Shown one piece after another: positions 63,315 to 64,000 of a stretch of 64,000 bases of DNA. Below the pieces are notes generated by a model, which made no database searches, had not been told where the DNA came from, and worked only from the letters and a program-made list of their open reading frames with translations. How positions within the stretch are numbered: position 1 is the first letter of the stretch; the number at the start of each line of letters is the position of its first letter. This DNA comes from Candidatus Rokuibacteriota bacterium (GTDB taxonomy: Bacteria > Methylomirabilota > Methylomirabilia > Rokubacteriales > CSP1-6), in contig QHRU01000032.1 in assembly GCA_003220225.1 (NCBI GenBank), positions 98,898-162,897 of the forward strand. The letters are read 5' to 3'. A program made the translations under genes and the position numbers.

Positions 63315-64000
63315 ATGACCAACGATCTGCTCGAGAACGTGAAAGACGGCGTCGCGGTGCTCACCCTCAACCGGCCAGACCGCCTCAACGCGATGTCGGG
63401 ACCGATGCTCGATGCGCTGCTCGAGGCGCTGCCGCGTCTGGCCGCCGACGCCGCGGTGGGCGTCGTCGTGCTGACGGGCGCCGGCCGCGGCTTCTGCGCG
63501 GGCGGCGACGTCAAGGCGATGGCCGAGGGGCGCGAGTTCGCCGAGACGGGCCTGGAGGAAAAGGCGCACGGCCTGCGCAGCAAGATGGAGGTGTCGCGCC
63601 TGCTGCACGAGATGCCCAAGCCGACCATCGCGATGGTGCGCGGCGCCGCCGCGGGCGCCGGCCTGTCGATGGCGCTCGCGTGCGACCTGCGCGTGGCCGG
63701 CGAGAGTGCGAAGTTCGCGACCGCCTTCGCCCGCGTCGGCTACTCGGGCGACTTCGGCGGCTCGTGGTTCCTCACGCAGCTCGTCGGCACCGCGAAGGCG
63801 CGCGAGCTGTACTACACGGCGGAGATCGTCGATGCCCGGCAGGCGCTCGCGCTCGGCATCGTCAATCGCGTGGTGGCCGACGAGAAGCTCGACGACGAGA
63901 CGCTGACGCTCGCGCGCAAGCTCGCGCAGGGCCCGCGCGTCGCCCTGCGCTACATGAAGCGCAACATGAACGCCGCCGAGACCCAGACGCTGGCGCAGTG
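63315..64000 (+). CDS. Enoyl-CoA hydratase/isomerase (partial at window end)
   Basis: The first 228 codons of a crotonase-family protein: VAVLTLNRPDRLNAMSGPML, the oxyanion-hole sequence VLTGAGRGFCAGGDVKAMAE, then GAAAGAGLSMALACDLRVAG and ARVGYSGDFGGSWFLTQLVG. The first catalytic Glu of classical hydratases is replaced (GAAAGAG) and the second region has GDFGGS, so isomerase or another crotonase reaction is as likely as hydration. GCGGAGG precedes the ATG. The gene continues past 64,000. Confidence 0.9.
   Translation, partial: MTNDLLENVKDGVAVLTLNRPDRLNAMSGPMLDALLEALPRLAADAAVGVVVLTGAGRGFCAGGDVKAMAEGREFAETGLEEKAHGLRSKMEVSRLLHEMPKPTIAMVRGAAAGAGLSMALACDLRVAGESAKFATAFARVGYSGDFGGSWFLTQLVGTAKARELYYTAEIVDARQALALGIVNRVVADEKLDDETLTLARKLAQGPRVALRYMKRNMNAAETQTLAQ

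Noticed and set aside
1..64000. tRNA, rRNA, riboswitch or insertion sequence
   Set aside because: No cloverleaf, conserved rRNA segment, riboswitch core or transposase was found by eye on either strand.

Overview
The window is about 64 kb of very GC-rich, densely packed bacterial chromosome. Genes commonly overlap by 1-8 bases (ATGA, GTGA and TGATG junctions). There is no rRNA, tRNA, CRISPR array, prophage or intact insertion sequence. The content is that of an aerobic soil or sediment organoheterotroph: several branched-chain-type and peptide-type ABC uptake systems, acyl-CoA and thiolase enzymes, many small accessory enzymes and a full-length GlnD. The composition and repertoire remind me of the uncultivated Candidatus Rokubacteria / NC10 group, but that is an inference and no marker gene here settles it.

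Layout. 1-4.6 kb: M28 peptidase, a broken metallophosphoesterase, a homogentisate-dioxygenase-like enzyme, an NTF2-like protein and a secreted GDSL esterase. 4.8-7.4 kb: minus-strand operon of two unknown helical proteins plus a P1-family peptidase. 7.4-12.8 kb: thiolase/DUF35 pair, a branched-chain-type binding protein, a luciferase-like oxidoreductase and an acyl-CoA dehydrogenase. 12.8-15.3 kb: 48-bp tandem repeat, hydroxyisobutyrate-dehydrogenase-like protein, RidA, HisC. 15.4-20.7 kb: glnD followed by one frame that joins a CDP-alcohol phosphatidyltransferase to a lytic transglycosylase. 20.7-25.7 kb: M48 lipoprotein, and the tesA / ybbA-ybbP neighbourhood. 25.7-28.2 kb: ECF sigma factor translationally coupled to an anti-sigma/methyltransferase/Ada-zinc fusion, then a universal stress protein. 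28.1-35.3 kb: fused E1 alpha-beta 2-oxoacid dehydrogenase and a complete livKHMGF-type operon. 35.4-41.4 kb: a diiron protein and a three-gene 2-hydroxyacyl-CoA-dehydratase/activase module. 41.4-43.1 kb: accessory island of small genes and remnants. 43.2-50.2 kb: Tat-exported peptide-binding protein, MFS transporter, GAF protein, ATP-grasp enzyme, NifU-type protein, B12-radical SAM enzyme. 50.3-59.5 kb: CDGSH protein, peptide ABC operon, MFS transporter, amidohydrolase, a second paralogous binding protein, a UroD-family protein. 59.5-64 kb: remnants, SIS-domain protein, MFS transporter, and an enoyl-CoA hydratase cut by the window edge.

The most interesting locus is 25,757-27,264: an ECF sigma factor followed, with ATGA overlap, by a single protein carrying an anti-sigma zinc motif (Hx3Cx2C), an O6-alkylguanine-DNA methyltransferase domain (PCHRV) and an Ada-type four-cysteine zinc domain. 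It looks like an alkylation-damage sensor built as an anti-sigma factor rather than as the AraC-type activator Ada. Other signals are a recurrent leaderless-promoter pattern (TANNNT box 6-8 bases before the start codon at many operon-leading genes), two dispersed hairpin-repeat families, in-frame repeat read-through into a permease, and several gene remnants.
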